Shown here piece by piece: positions 1-6,086 of a stretch of DNA of 9,231 nt; within the stretch, counting starts at the first letter, position 1, and each line of letters begins with the position of its first letter. The position numbers were made by a program, and so were the translations under genes. The notes under the pieces are model-generated. The model did no database searches. It saw nothing but the letters and a program-made list of their open reading frames with translations, and had not been told where the DNA came from. Source of the stretch: an uncultured Methylococcaceae bacterium (lineage in GTDB: Bacteria; Pseudomonadota; Gammaproteobacteria; Methylococcales; Methylomonadaceae). Location of the stretch: contig CAJVYO010000050.1 in assembly GCA_913009515.1 (NCBI GenBank), positions 1 to 9,231 of the forward strand, given 5' to 3'.

Positions 1-1003
1 TTAACGCAAATGCAATCGCCATTGCTTGTGAGGCTTTTAACGCTCTACCTGTATGGCCTAATGAAACACGCGCCATCATACCTAAGGTAATCACGCCAAT
101 GCCCCCCATCGTAAAAGCATGCAGGGCAAGTGTTGCCGCTATCATATTGTATGCACTGAATAGCGTTAAAATAAAGCCTAAAATAATCCAAGCATAACCA
201 ATATGCAACACCCATAATAAAGGCACAAACCATACTCTTAAAACCACCCAATGGCTTAAACGCAAACTATTAGTCATCACAGCAAACAATGCCGCTAACG
301 CCAAAATATGTCCTGACACACCCATAATACTTAGACTAAACACACTTAACGCCGATATGACCGATAATTTATCCAGTAAGGGGCTGCGAATTAACAAAAT
401 ACCTGATAAACCTTTTTCCGTAAAAAAAGGAAATACTCGCCCCGCCATCACTAATATCATGGTAATAATTAACGCAATCACTAATTGAAAGCCTAACCAT
501 GCGGTATTATCTGTCCAGCCTAAAATATCAGTATGAATTAAGCCATTGCCTAATGTCATAATCGATAACATAGCGATAAAAGCATAACCACGAGCATACT
601 TTGCTTTCCTAATCGGCTTTAATAAACTGATGATTAATACGGGTAAAAATAAAAAATCAACACCTGCAATAAATTCATCGGCTAATAACTCTGAATAAAA
701 GGGTAAAAATCGACCGTAAACCCAGAGCAATGCTAAACCTGCTAATGATTCACCGCTTAAAGTTTGTTCACCTGTCCAATTTCTAACCGCCGTTAATAAA
801 AATCCAGTAATAACCGCAACGGTATAACCTAATAACATTTCATGAGCATGCCAAACATTAGGCGTGAAATAATTATCCATCTCAATACTACCGTCATAAA
901 TGGAACGCCATAACACCATTAATATAAGTGCAGACAAACCTGACAGTGCAAAAAAAGTTCTAAAGCCCAGAGCAAAAAAAGGGAGATTAAATGGTTTATT
1001 CAT
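1..1003 (-). CDS. nnrS: NnrS family membrane protein, partial (C-terminus outside window)
   Basis: An open frame runs from ATG at 1003 to the window edge without a stop, giving 334 visible residues. The family is usually near 390-400, so about the last 60 are missing. It is very hydrophobic, with many membrane segments. Family hallmarks seen are WHAHEMLLGY (51-60), the segment MAGRVFPFFTEKG (186-198) and LHAFTMGGIGVITLGMMARV (303-323 region) followed by SLGHTGR (324-330). These conserved histidines fit the heme/copper-containing NnrS family. NnrS proteins sit in the inner membrane, and in other bacteria they are linked to nitric oxide tolerance and denitrification; in Vibrio cholerae NnrS protects the iron pool from nitrosylation. 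The start lies 6 nt after the stop of the upstream ferritin-like gene, so the two are almost certainly cotranscribed. The ribosome site would lie inside the upstream gene's 3' end (GAAGAAG) and is weak. Family assignment is confident; physiological role is inferred. Confidence 0.9.
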   Translation of the reverse strand, partial: MNKPFNLPFFALGFRTFFALSGLSALILMVLWRSIYDGSIEMDNYFTPNVWHAHEMLLGYTVAVITGFLLTAVRNWTGEQTLSGESLAGLALLWVYGRFLPFYSELLADEFIAGVDFLFLPVLIISLLKPIRKAKYARGYAFIAMLSIMTLGNGLIHTDILGWTDNTAWLGFQLVIALIITMILVMAGRVFPFFTEKGLSGILLIRSPLLDKLSVISALSVFSLSIMGVSGHILALAALFAVMTNSLRLSHWVVLRVWFVPLLWVLHIGYAWIILGFILTLFSAYNMIAATLALHAFTMGGIGVITLGMMARVSLGHTGRALKASQAMAIAFAL

Positions 1004-1009
1004 AAATTT

Positions 1010-1810
1010 TTAGGGTGCTTCTTCTAACCAAGCCAGTTCATTAGAGGTAAAACCTGCTTGTTGACGTATTTCATGATTGAAAGGTCCTTTAGGTTTTACA
1101 TTTTTAAAATATTTTAACAGCAATCGCTTAAAACTGTCTTCTGCACAGTGTCCTTGCTGTTCACATTGCTGTAAAAACCACTTGGAACCAAATTTTACAT
1201 GCTGAATTTCATCTTGCAGAATACGCTCTAAAATAGCTTTTCCCGCTTTATCATTGATCGATTCTATTTTTTTAATCATCACCGGCGTGACATCTAAACC
1301 TCTTGCTTCCATACAACGAGGAATAATCACCAGCCGTCCTAACAAGTCATCAGCGGTATCTTGAGCATGTTCCCATAAACCTTGATGAGCAGGTAAATCG
1401 CCATAATCAATGCCTAACCCCTGCAAATGATGACAAATTAAAGAAAAATGCAGCGTTTCTTCATAAGCCACTTGTAACCAGTCCTGATAAAATTCATCAG
1501 GTAAGCCTCGAAAACGATAAATCATATCCCATGCTAAATAAATAGCCATACATTCAATATGTGCCAAAGCATGATAAAAAGCCTGCCTGCCTTCTAAGGT
1601 GCCTAACTTACGCTTTGCCATATAACGCGGAGCTTGTAAAATAGGCTTTTCAGGAAAAGTCACTAAGGCTATATTTTTAGGCTCGGTAACAGACATAAAG
1701 CTTAATGTCTCTTGTTGAGACAATTGCCATGCTTGCTCAGTTAACGCTAATTTAGCTTTAATATGACTCTGATGCAAACACGCTTCTGCAAATTCAAAAA
1801 TATTATTCAT
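1010..1810 (-). CDS. DUF455 ferritin-like di-iron protein
   Basis: A 266-residue soluble, mostly helical protein that I recognise as the DUF455 (COG2833) ferritin-like family, whose biochemical function is unsettled. Candidate di-iron ligands occur in the expected four-helix order: E86 in AHIECMA, E118 and H121 in YEETLHF, E168 in CMEARGLD, and E201 and H204 in DEIQHVKFG. All six are present, so the site looks intact. There is no signal peptide or membrane segment, so it is probably cytoplasmic. The start is ATG at 1810; an in-frame TGA lies directly upstream, so it cannot begin earlier. No convincing Shine-Dalgarno precedes it. It is the first gene of a unit with the NnrS-family gene 6 nt downstream, and it diverges from the VanZ gene across 25 bp. 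A role in iron or nitric-oxide handling is inferred from that neighbour only. It could instead be an RNA- or metabolite-hydroxylating di-iron enzyme. Confidence 0.85.
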   Translation of the reverse strand: MNNIFEFAEACLHQSHIKAKLALTEQAWQLSQQETLSFMSVTEPKNIALVTFPEKPILQAPRYMAKRKLGTLEGRQAFYHALAHIECMAIYLAWDMIYRFRGLPDEFYQDWLQVAYEETLHFSLICHHLQGLGIDYGDLPAHQGLWEHAQDTADDLLGRLVIIPRCMEARGLDVTPVMIKKIESINDKAGKAILERILQDEIQHVKFGSKWFLQQCEQQGHCAEDSFKRLLLKYFKNVKPKGPFNHEIRQQAGFTSNELAWLEEAP

Positions 1811-1835
1811 TCAAAAATTTCGGACAACATCATTC

Positions 1836-2213
1836 ATGCGTCTATCTCATAATTTCAGCAAAGTAATAGCAAGTTTATTACTCATACACTATTGTAGTTT
1901 TATATTTTGGCTTTCAAGTCAAACCAGCTTACCCACACCCCTCTCCTTTCAACACCAAGATAAAGTGATGCATTTAGGTGCTTATTTTATACTCACAGCG
2001 TTTACCATCAATGCTTTTAGGTACTTTATTAGTAAAAATACACGCTTACTATTCAGCAGTTTAATCTTTGCAAGCTTATATGGAGCATCAGATGAATGGC
2101 ATCAATCCTTTGTTATTGGACGAAGTTCTGATATTAATGACTGGCTTGCCGATACAGTAGGAGCTATCTTATTTTTGGCAATCTATCAGCTTATGATATG
2201 CCGTACAAAATAA
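1836..2213 (+). CDS. VanZ family small membrane protein
   Basis: A 125-residue integral membrane protein with four predicted membrane segments, at about residues 9-27, 46-63, 70-84 and 104-121. The VanZ-family signature is clear: DKVMHLGAY (42-50), GASDEWHQSF (83-92) and the charged motif GRSSDINDWLADTVGA (95-110). VanZ itself gives low-level teicoplanin resistance in enterococci; most chromosomal homologues have no proven function, so an antibiotic-resistance role should not be assumed. The start at 1836 puts the first membrane helix right after a short basic N-terminus, which fits. No good Shine-Dalgarno is visible upstream, and the divergent gene's start is only 25 bp away, so its promoter must lie within or very near that coding sequence. 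The minus-oriented tRNA terminator lies just downstream and may also help end this transcript. Confidence 0.85.
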   Translation: MRLSHNFSKVIASLLLIHYCSFIFWLSSQTSLPTPLSFQHQDKVMHLGAYFILTAFTINAFRYFISKNTRLLFSSLIFASLYGASDEWHQSFVIGRSSDINDWLADTVGAILFLAIYQLMICRTK

Positions 2214-2237
2214 AATAATCCTAATATTTTTTCAAGC

Positions 2238-2273
2238 AAAAAAAAAGGCTCATATTTTACAATATAAGCCTTT
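2238..2273 (-). terminator. Intrinsic terminator of tRNA-Val
   Basis: The inverted repeat AAAGGCT-c-ATATT / AATAT-a-AGCCTTT (2244-2256 with 2261-2273, loop TTAC, one C/A mismatch) is followed on the minus strand by a run of nine T (plus-strand A run 2238-2246). It lies 7 nt after the tRNA 3' end. On the plus strand it could fold too but lacks a good T run, so it would be at most a weak end for the VanZ transcript. Confidence 0.85.
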
Positions 2274-2280
2274 CAGAATT

Positions 2281-2357
2281 TGGTAGGCACGAGTGAATTC
2301 GAATCACCGACCCCCACCATGTCAAGGTGGTGCTCTAACCAACTGAGCTACGCGCCT
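2281..2357 (-). tRNA. tRNA-Val (GAC anticodon)
   Basis: A complete 77-nt cloverleaf can be drawn by hand on the minus strand. The acceptor stem is AGGCGCG/CGTGCCT, with one G-U pair. The D arm is GCTC..GAGC. The anticodon stem-loop is CCACC-TTGACAT-GGTGG, giving anticodon GAC (valine, codons GUC/GUU). A five-base variable loop GGGTC is followed by the T arm GGTGA-TTCGAAT-TCACT. Discriminator A and CCA are encoded. The anticodon arm and variable loop match the form known for E. coli tRNA-Val(GAC). It is a single-gene unit with its own promoter and terminator. Confidence 0.97.
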
Positions 2358-2392
2358 AAAGGAGTTTTAATCAAACTCATTAAGAACCGACT

Positions 2393-2420
2393 ATTATAGT
2401 TAGTTACGACTTTTTTGCAA
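2393..2420 (-). promoter_or_regulatory. Sigma-70 promoter of tRNA-Val
   Basis: Read on the minus strand there is TTGCAA (2420-2415), a 16-nt spacer, then a perfect TATAAT (2398-2393). A G/C-containing stretch (AGTCGG) follows at the expected start point, as is common for stable-RNA promoters under stringent control. It ends about 35 bp before the mature tRNA 5' end. Confidence 0.8.
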
Positions 2421-2474
2421 CTTTAATTTTATGATAACACGGGTTAGCATCCAGCTATACTAGGATTTATAGGG

Positions 2475-2480
2475 TATAAT
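2475..2480 (+). promoter_or_regulatory. aspC: Likely -10 element for the aminotransferase gene
   Basis: A perfect TATAAT sits 31 bp before the ATG at 2512. No recognisable -35 lies 16-18 bp upstream (bases there read like CAGCTA), and there is no TG extension. If real, it is therefore weak or activator-dependent. The ribosome site AAGGAG (2501-2506), 5 nt before the start codon, is strong. Confidence 0.5.
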
Positions 2481-2511
2481 TAAGGTTTCTTCGTTCATTA
2501 AAGGAGCTTTA

Positions 2512-3696
2512 ATGTCTATCCAGTTATCTGAACGGCTAAGTGCTGTTAAACCCTCACCAACCCTTGCCATTACAGCTCGTGCGGCTGAAATGCGTGCAGC
2601 AGGAAAAGATATTATCGGCTTGGGAGCAGGTGAACCTGATTTTGATACCCCTGACCCTATCAAAGCAGCAGCTATTGAAGCTATCAACCAAGGCTTTACA
2701 AAATATACCGCTGTTGATGGTACGCCTAGTTTAAAACAGGCGATTATTGATAAATTTAAAAAAGATAATAACTTTGACTATACGTTAAAACAAATTTTAG
2801 TCTCATCGGGTGGAAAACAAAGCTTTTATAATTTAACTCAAGCCTTACTTAATAAAGGTGATGAAGTTATTATTCCTGCTCCTTACTGGGTTTCTTATCC
2901 TGATATGGTGCTATTAGCCGATGCAACGCCTGTTATTGTTAATGCCTCTCAAGCGCAAAATTTTAAAATTTCTCCTGAACAATTACGTGCAGCTATTACG
3001 GATAACACCCGTTTATTCGTCATCAATAGCCCATCGAATCCAACCGGTTCAGCGTATAGCTTGGCAGAATTAAAAGCACTTGCAGATGTTTTACTCGACT
3101 ATCCAAATATTATTGTCGCAACCGATGATATGTATGAGCATATTTTGTGGGAAAAAAATACATTTATTAATATCCTCAACGCCTGTCCTGCCTTATATCC
3201 TCGTACCATGGTTTTAAATGGCGTCTCTAAAGCCTATTCTATGACAGGCTGGCGAATTGGTTATGCTGCAGGCCCTGAAGAATTAATTTCTGGTATGCGT
3301 AAAGTACAATCACAAAGTACCTCCAATCCTTGTTCTATTTCACAAGTTGCAGCAGAAAATGCGATTACGGGTGACCAAGGTTGTATTGATACCATGATGG
3401 TTGAATTTAAAAAACGCCATGACTATGTTGTTGATGAATTAAACACCATCGAAGGCGTAGAATGCTTGAAAACTGATGGGACTTTTTATGTTTTTCCCAA
3501 TATTGAAAAGCTCATTGCTCGACTCGACAATATCAACAACGACCTCGATTTAGCTGAATTTTTCATTGAAAAAGCAGAAGTTGCCATTGTACCTGGCTCT
3601 GCATTTGGTTGTTCGGGACATATGCGAATTTCTATTGCTACCAGTATGAAAAATTTAGAAATTGCCTTACAACGTATTAAACAATCTATCCAATAA
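2512..3696 (+). CDS. aspC: Aspartate-type class I aminotransferase (PLP)
   Basis: A cytoplasmic PLP enzyme of 394 residues, the usual length for the class I, subgroup Ib aspartate aminotransferases. These interconvert aspartate + 2-oxoglutarate and oxaloacetate + glutamate. Visible residues are the N-terminal GLGAGEPDFDTP (36-47), GGKQ (101-104; K102 is the subgroup-Ib position tied to acidic side-chain recognition), the NPTG motif with N176, TDDMY with D205 and Y208, the Schiff-base lysine K240 in NGVSKAYSMTGWR, R248, and the carboxylate-binding R372 in HMRISIA. All catalytic positions are intact. The start is fixed by a strong AAGGAG and the family's MSIQLSERL opening. It is followed after 124 bp by glnA on the same strand with no terminator visible between, so some read-through is likely. 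The symbol is used in the Thermus/Ib sense; the enzyme is not close to E. coli AspC. Some Ib members also act on aromatic amino acids or prephenate, so exact specificity is open. Confidence 0.92.
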   Translation: MSIQLSERLSAVKPSPTLAITARAAEMRAAGKDIIGLGAGEPDFDTPDPIKAAAIEAINQGFTKYTAVDGTPSLKQAIIDKFKKDNNFDYTLKQILVSSGGKQSFYNLTQALLNKGDEVIIPAPYWVSYPDMVLLADATPVIVNASQAQNFKISPEQLRAAITDNTRLFVINSPSNPTGSAYSLAELKALADVLLDYPNIIVATDDMYEHILWEKNTFINILNACPALYPRTMVLNGVSKAYSMTGWRIGYAAGPEELISGMRKVQSQSTSNPCSISQVAAENAITGDQGCIDTMMVEFKKRHDYVVDELNTIEGVECLKTDGTFYVFPNIEKLIARLDNINNDLDLAEFFIEKAEVAIVPGSAFGCSGHMRISIATSMKNLEIALQRIKQSIQ

Positions 3697-3719
3697 AATA
3701 AACAGTCTATAAATTAGTG

Positions 3720-3747
3720 TTTCCAAGTAAGCCTTTAAGCGTATAAT
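3720..3747 (+). promoter_or_regulatory. glnA: Candidate sigma-70 promoter of glnA
   Basis: TTTCCA (3720-3725, four of six matches to the -35 consensus), a 16-nt spacer and a perfect TATAAT (3742-3747) lie about 73 bp before the glnA ATG. This gives an untranslated leader of about 65 nt. No sigma-54 element (GG-N10-GC) and no NtrC-type dyad is visible in 3697-3820. The ribosome site AGGAG (3806-3810) lies 10 nt before the ATG. Confidence 0.6.
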
Positions 3748-3820
3748 CATCAGTTCTATTTGTCCGTAATGACATACCCTTACTCAATAATTATAACAAT
3801 ATATTAGGAGCTCTCCCCAG

Positions 3821-5230
3821 ATGTCAGTTGATAATGTTTTAAAAATGATTCAAGAAAACGATATTAAATTTGTTGATTTTCGTTTTTGTGATACCCGTGG
3901 TAAAGAACAGCATGTAACGTTTCCTGCTCATTCAATTGATGAAGATACCTTTGAAGAAGGTAATATGTTTGATGGCTCATCAGTCGCAGGCTGGAAAGGT
4001 ATTAATGAATCAGATATGATTTTAATGCCAGATCCTGCAACCGCTAAAATTGATCCTTTCTTTGATGATGCAACCCTAATTTTACGTTGCGATATTATCG
4101 AACCTAAAGACATGCAAGGTTATGAACGCGATCCACGTTCAATCGCAAAACGTGCAGAAGCGTATATGCAATCAACAGGTATTGCTGATAATGCTTATTT
4201 TGGTCCTGAAAATGAATTTTTCGTTTTTGATGATGTGCGTTGGAATTCAGATATGGGTAGCTGTAGCTACAAAATTGATTCTGAAGAAGCCGGCTGGAAC
4301 TCAGAAAAAGCCTATGAAGATGGTAATATTGGTCACCGTCCTAGCGTAAAAGGTGGCTACTTTCCTGTACCGCCTGTTGATTCTTTACAAGATATGCGTT
4401 CTGCAATGTGTCTTATTCTTGAAGAAATGGGACAAACAACAGAAGTACATCACCATGAAGTAGCAACGGCTGGTCAATGTGAAATTGGTACTAAATTTAA
4501 CACGCTAGTTAACAAAGCCGATGAAGTACTTGAACTAAAATATGTGATTGCAAATATTGCACATGCCTATGGTAAAACAGCAACGTTTATGCCTAAACCT
4601 TTAGTCGGTGATAATGGTAACGGCATGCACGTACATCAATCTTTATTCAAAGAGGGTGCAAACTTATTTTCAGGTGATTTATACGGCGGTTTATCAGAAA
4701 CGGCTTTATTCTACATCGGTGGTATTATTAAACATGCAAAAGCATTAAATGCCTTTGCGAATGCATCAACTAACAGCTACAAACGCCTAGTACCTGGCTT
4801 TGAAGCGCCTGTTATGCTTGCTTATTCAGCACGTAACCGTTCTGCTTCTATTCGTATTCCTTTTGTTAATAATCCAAAAGGTCGTCGCGTTGAAGTACGT
4901 TTTGGTGATTCTACCGCTAATCCTTACCTTTGCTTTGCTTCAATGCTAATGGCAGGTCTTGATGGTATTCAAAACAAAATCCATCCTGGCGATGCTATGG
5001 ATAAAGATTTGTATGATTTACCACCAGAAGAAGAAAAAGCAATTCCTCAAGTAGCTTTCTCATTTGATGAAGCTTTAAAAGAACTTGATGAAGATCGTGA
5101 ATTCTTAACACGCGGCGGTGTCTTCACTGATGATGTGATTGATAGTTATATTGAATTAAAAATGGAAGAAGTGACTCGTCTACGTATGAGTACGCATCCA
5201 GTAGAATTTGATATGTATTACAGCTTATAA
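3821..5230 (+). CDS. glnA: Glutamine synthetase type I (GSI-beta)
   Basis: GlnA makes glutamine from glutamate, ammonium and ATP as a cytoplasmic dodecamer, the entry step of GS-GOGAT nitrogen assimilation. The 469 residues equal the family's usual length. Seen in order: the N-terminal beta-grasp with FDGSSVAGWKGI (50-61); metal ligands E130, E132, E213, E221, H270 and E358, each one position on from the Salmonella numbering; the GNGMHVHQS segment (266-274); the flexible-loop glutamate E328; and R340, R345 and R360. The adenylylation site is present as KDLYDLPPEE with Y398. This marks the GSI-beta class, controlled post-translationally by GlnE/GlnB, which are not in this window. One small departure is GPENEFF where enterobacteria have GPEPEFF. 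It lies downstream of the aminotransferase and ends at a strong terminator; ntrB/ntrC do not follow it. Confidence 0.98.
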   Translation: MSVDNVLKMIQENDIKFVDFRFCDTRGKEQHVTFPAHSIDEDTFEEGNMFDGSSVAGWKGINESDMILMPDPATAKIDPFFDDATLILRCDIIEPKDMQGYERDPRSIAKRAEAYMQSTGIADNAYFGPENEFFVFDDVRWNSDMGSCSYKIDSEEAGWNSEKAYEDGNIGHRPSVKGGYFPVPPVDSLQDMRSAMCLILEEMGQTTEVHHHEVATAGQCEIGTKFNTLVNKADEVLELKYVIANIAHAYGKTATFMPKPLVGDNGNGMHVHQSLFKEGANLFSGDLYGGLSETALFYIGGIIKHAKALNAFANASTNSYKRLVPGFEAPVMLAYSARNRSASIRIPFVNNPKGRRVEVRFGDSTANPYLCFASMLMAGLDGIQNKIHPGDAMDKDLYDLPPEEEKAIPQVAFSFDEALKELDEDREFLTRGGVFTDDVIDSYIELKMEEVTRLRMSTHPVEFDMYYSL

Positions 5231-5234
5231 AAAT

Positions 5235-5258
5235 TAATACCGTTTAATAGCGGTATTA
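5235..5258 (+). other. Hairpin just after the glnA stop codon
   Basis: TAATACCG (5235-5242) and CGGTATTA (5251-5258) form a perfect 8-bp stem with an 8-nt loop, five bases after the stop codon. No T run follows, so it is not an intrinsic terminator by itself. It may stabilise the glnA mRNA 3' end ahead of the main terminator. Confidence 0.5.
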
Positions 5259-5268
5259 TATTAAGCAT

Positions 5269-5308
5269 AAAAAAGGCAGCTACTGTAAAAAGTAAGCTGC
5301 CTTTTTTT
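5269..5308. terminator. Bidirectional terminator between convergent glnA and lapA
   Basis: The stem AAAAGGCAGCT (5271-5281) / AGCTGCCTTTT (5295-5305) extends by ACT/AGT past one bulged A, with loop GTAAAA. Seven T follow on the plus strand (5302-5308) and six T on the minus strand (plus A run 5269-5274). It can end glnA reading right and the ihfB-lapA operon reading left. Confidence 0.92.
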
Positions 5309-5337
5309 ATGTCATTGCTAAAATTCAACTAAAACAC

Positions 5338-5604
5338 TTAATTCAATTCCGCTGATTCTTTTGCTTTTTCCACTTGCCGACTTAAATATTTATAATCTGA
5401 TTTCAGCTTCAAAATATTAATAAAAGCGACTAAAAACCCTATACAAATCCCTGCAAATAACTCTACCGTTAGTGCAACCACCAGTGGTAATTGTATCGTT
5501 GTGAAATATAAATTAATATCAACAAATTGAAAATTAAGTAATGAAAAACAAAGTGCAACAATAGAAATTAAGATAAAAAATAATATCATTATGGTACGTA
5601 TCAT
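5338..5604 (-). CDS. lapA: LapA-domain inner-membrane protein (YciS/DUF1049)
   Basis: A small 88-residue protein with two membrane helices (about 4-23 and 41-64), a short periplasmic-side link with the typical NFQFVDINLYF stretch (24-34), and a charged, coiled-coil-like cytoplasmic tail (66-86). This is the LapA (YciS) layout. In E. coli LapA works with LapB/YciM in controlling lipopolysaccharide synthesis through FtsH and LpxC. It lies 32 nt after ihfB on the same strand, the position usual for this family. The start is supported by CGGAG about 8 nt upstream (plus 5612-5617). A TATAAT on the minus strand at 5630-5625 within the gap could be an internal promoter, but no good -35 accompanies it. 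The usual partner lapB does not follow; the next gene is convergent glnA. Its sequence is too short and hydrophobic for certainty, but context is strong. Confidence 0.85.
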   Translation of the reverse strand: MIRTIMILFFILISIVALCFSLLNFQFVDINLYFTTIQLPLVVALTVELFAGICIGFLVAFINILKLKSDYKYLSRQVEKAKESAELN

Positions 5605-5636
5605 TTAAAACACTCCGTCAATTCATTATAAAATAA

Positions 5637-5942
5637 CTAATCACTAATCTGGCTGTTATCTTTTGCATTATTCACACGATCACGTAGCTCTTTGCCCGGT
5701 TTAAAATGCGGCACATATTTTTCAGTCAATGCCACGGCTTCACCCGTTTTAGGATTACGCCCCATTCTAGGCAATCTATGATGCAATGAAAAACTACCAA
5801 AACCACGTACTTCAATACGCTCATTGCTTGATAAAGATTGACTCATCTGCTCTAAAATACATTTAACAGCGAGTTCAACATCTTGTATTGCTAAATGAGG
5901 TTGTTTTTCTGATAACTTCTCAATTAATTCAGATTTAGTCAC
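5637..5942 (-). CDS. ihfB: Integration host factor subunit beta
   Basis: IHF beta pairs with IHF alpha to bind and sharply bend DNA, shaping the nucleoid and assisting promoters, recombination and replication. The 101 residues open with MTKSELIEKL, almost as in E. coli. They carry the HU/IHF signature ERIEVRGFGSFSLHHR (41-56), the DNA-arm motif GRNPKTG with the intercalating P64, and YVPHFKPGKELRDRV (76-90). The C-terminus runs about seven residues longer than the E. coli protein, ending in a polar tail. The start codon is GTG (5942-5940), supported by AGGAAA (5952-5947), 4 nt upstream, and by the conserved N-terminus. It lies downstream of rpsA, as in other gammaproteobacteria, but is separated from it by a terminator and a candidate promoter, and is followed by lapA. 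Confidence 0.97.
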   Translation of the reverse strand: MTKSELIEKLSEKQPHLAIQDVELAVKCILEQMSQSLSSNERIEVRGFGSFSLHHRLPRMGRNPKTGEAVALTEKYVPHFKPGKELRDRVNNAKDNSQISD

Positions 5943-5990
5943 ACACTTTCCTAATGTTTGGGGATAAAATAAAAATAAATATCGTTTAAA

Positions 5991-6018
5991 ATTAGATATT
6001 TATAGATTAGTAACTCAA
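5991..6018 (-). promoter_or_regulatory. ihfB: Candidate promoter of ihfB-lapA
   Basis: On the minus strand TTGAGT (6018-6013) is followed after 16 nt by TCTAAT (5996-5991), with four and five of six consensus matches. It lies just after the rpsA terminator and about 50 bp before the ihfB GTG. The surrounding DNA is very AT-rich, so chance matches are likely. Confidence 0.45.
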
Positions 6019-6029
6019 AATTTAGTGAT

Positions 6030-6066
6030 AAAAAAAGGGCTTTAATTTTTCAATTAAACCCCCTTT
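6030..6066 (-). terminator. Intrinsic terminator after rpsA
   Basis: On the minus strand AAAGGG, a short mismatched junction and TTTAATT pair with AATTAAA and CCCTTT around a GAAA loop. A run of seven T follows (plus A run 6030-6036). It begins about 20 nt after the rpsA stop codon. Confidence 0.85.
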
Positions 6067-6086
6067 CATTTTCTGTCTCTAAATGG

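Noticed and set aside
45..251. Open frame on the minus strand of 68 codons
   Set aside because: It is an out-of-frame shadow of the NnrS-family gene, whose own frame stays open from 1003 to the window edge and carries all the family motifs. I re-read the revcomp line by line and saw no frameshift.
1836..2213. Antibiotic-resistance gene reading of the VanZ homologue
   Set aside because: Only the broad VanZ domain is present; no van cluster, regulator or mobile element is nearby. Most chromosomal VanZ-domain proteins have no resistance role.
2456..2478. TATAC/GTATA inverted repeat around the aminotransferase -10 as a possible operator
   Set aside because: The arms are only 5 bp and made of promoter-like AT bases 13 nt apart. 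This is expected by chance in such AT-rich DNA.
2460..2687. Minus-strand open frame over the start of the aminotransferase
   Set aside because: It covers the strong plus-strand ribosome site and start codon and has no family resemblance. It is an antisense shadow.
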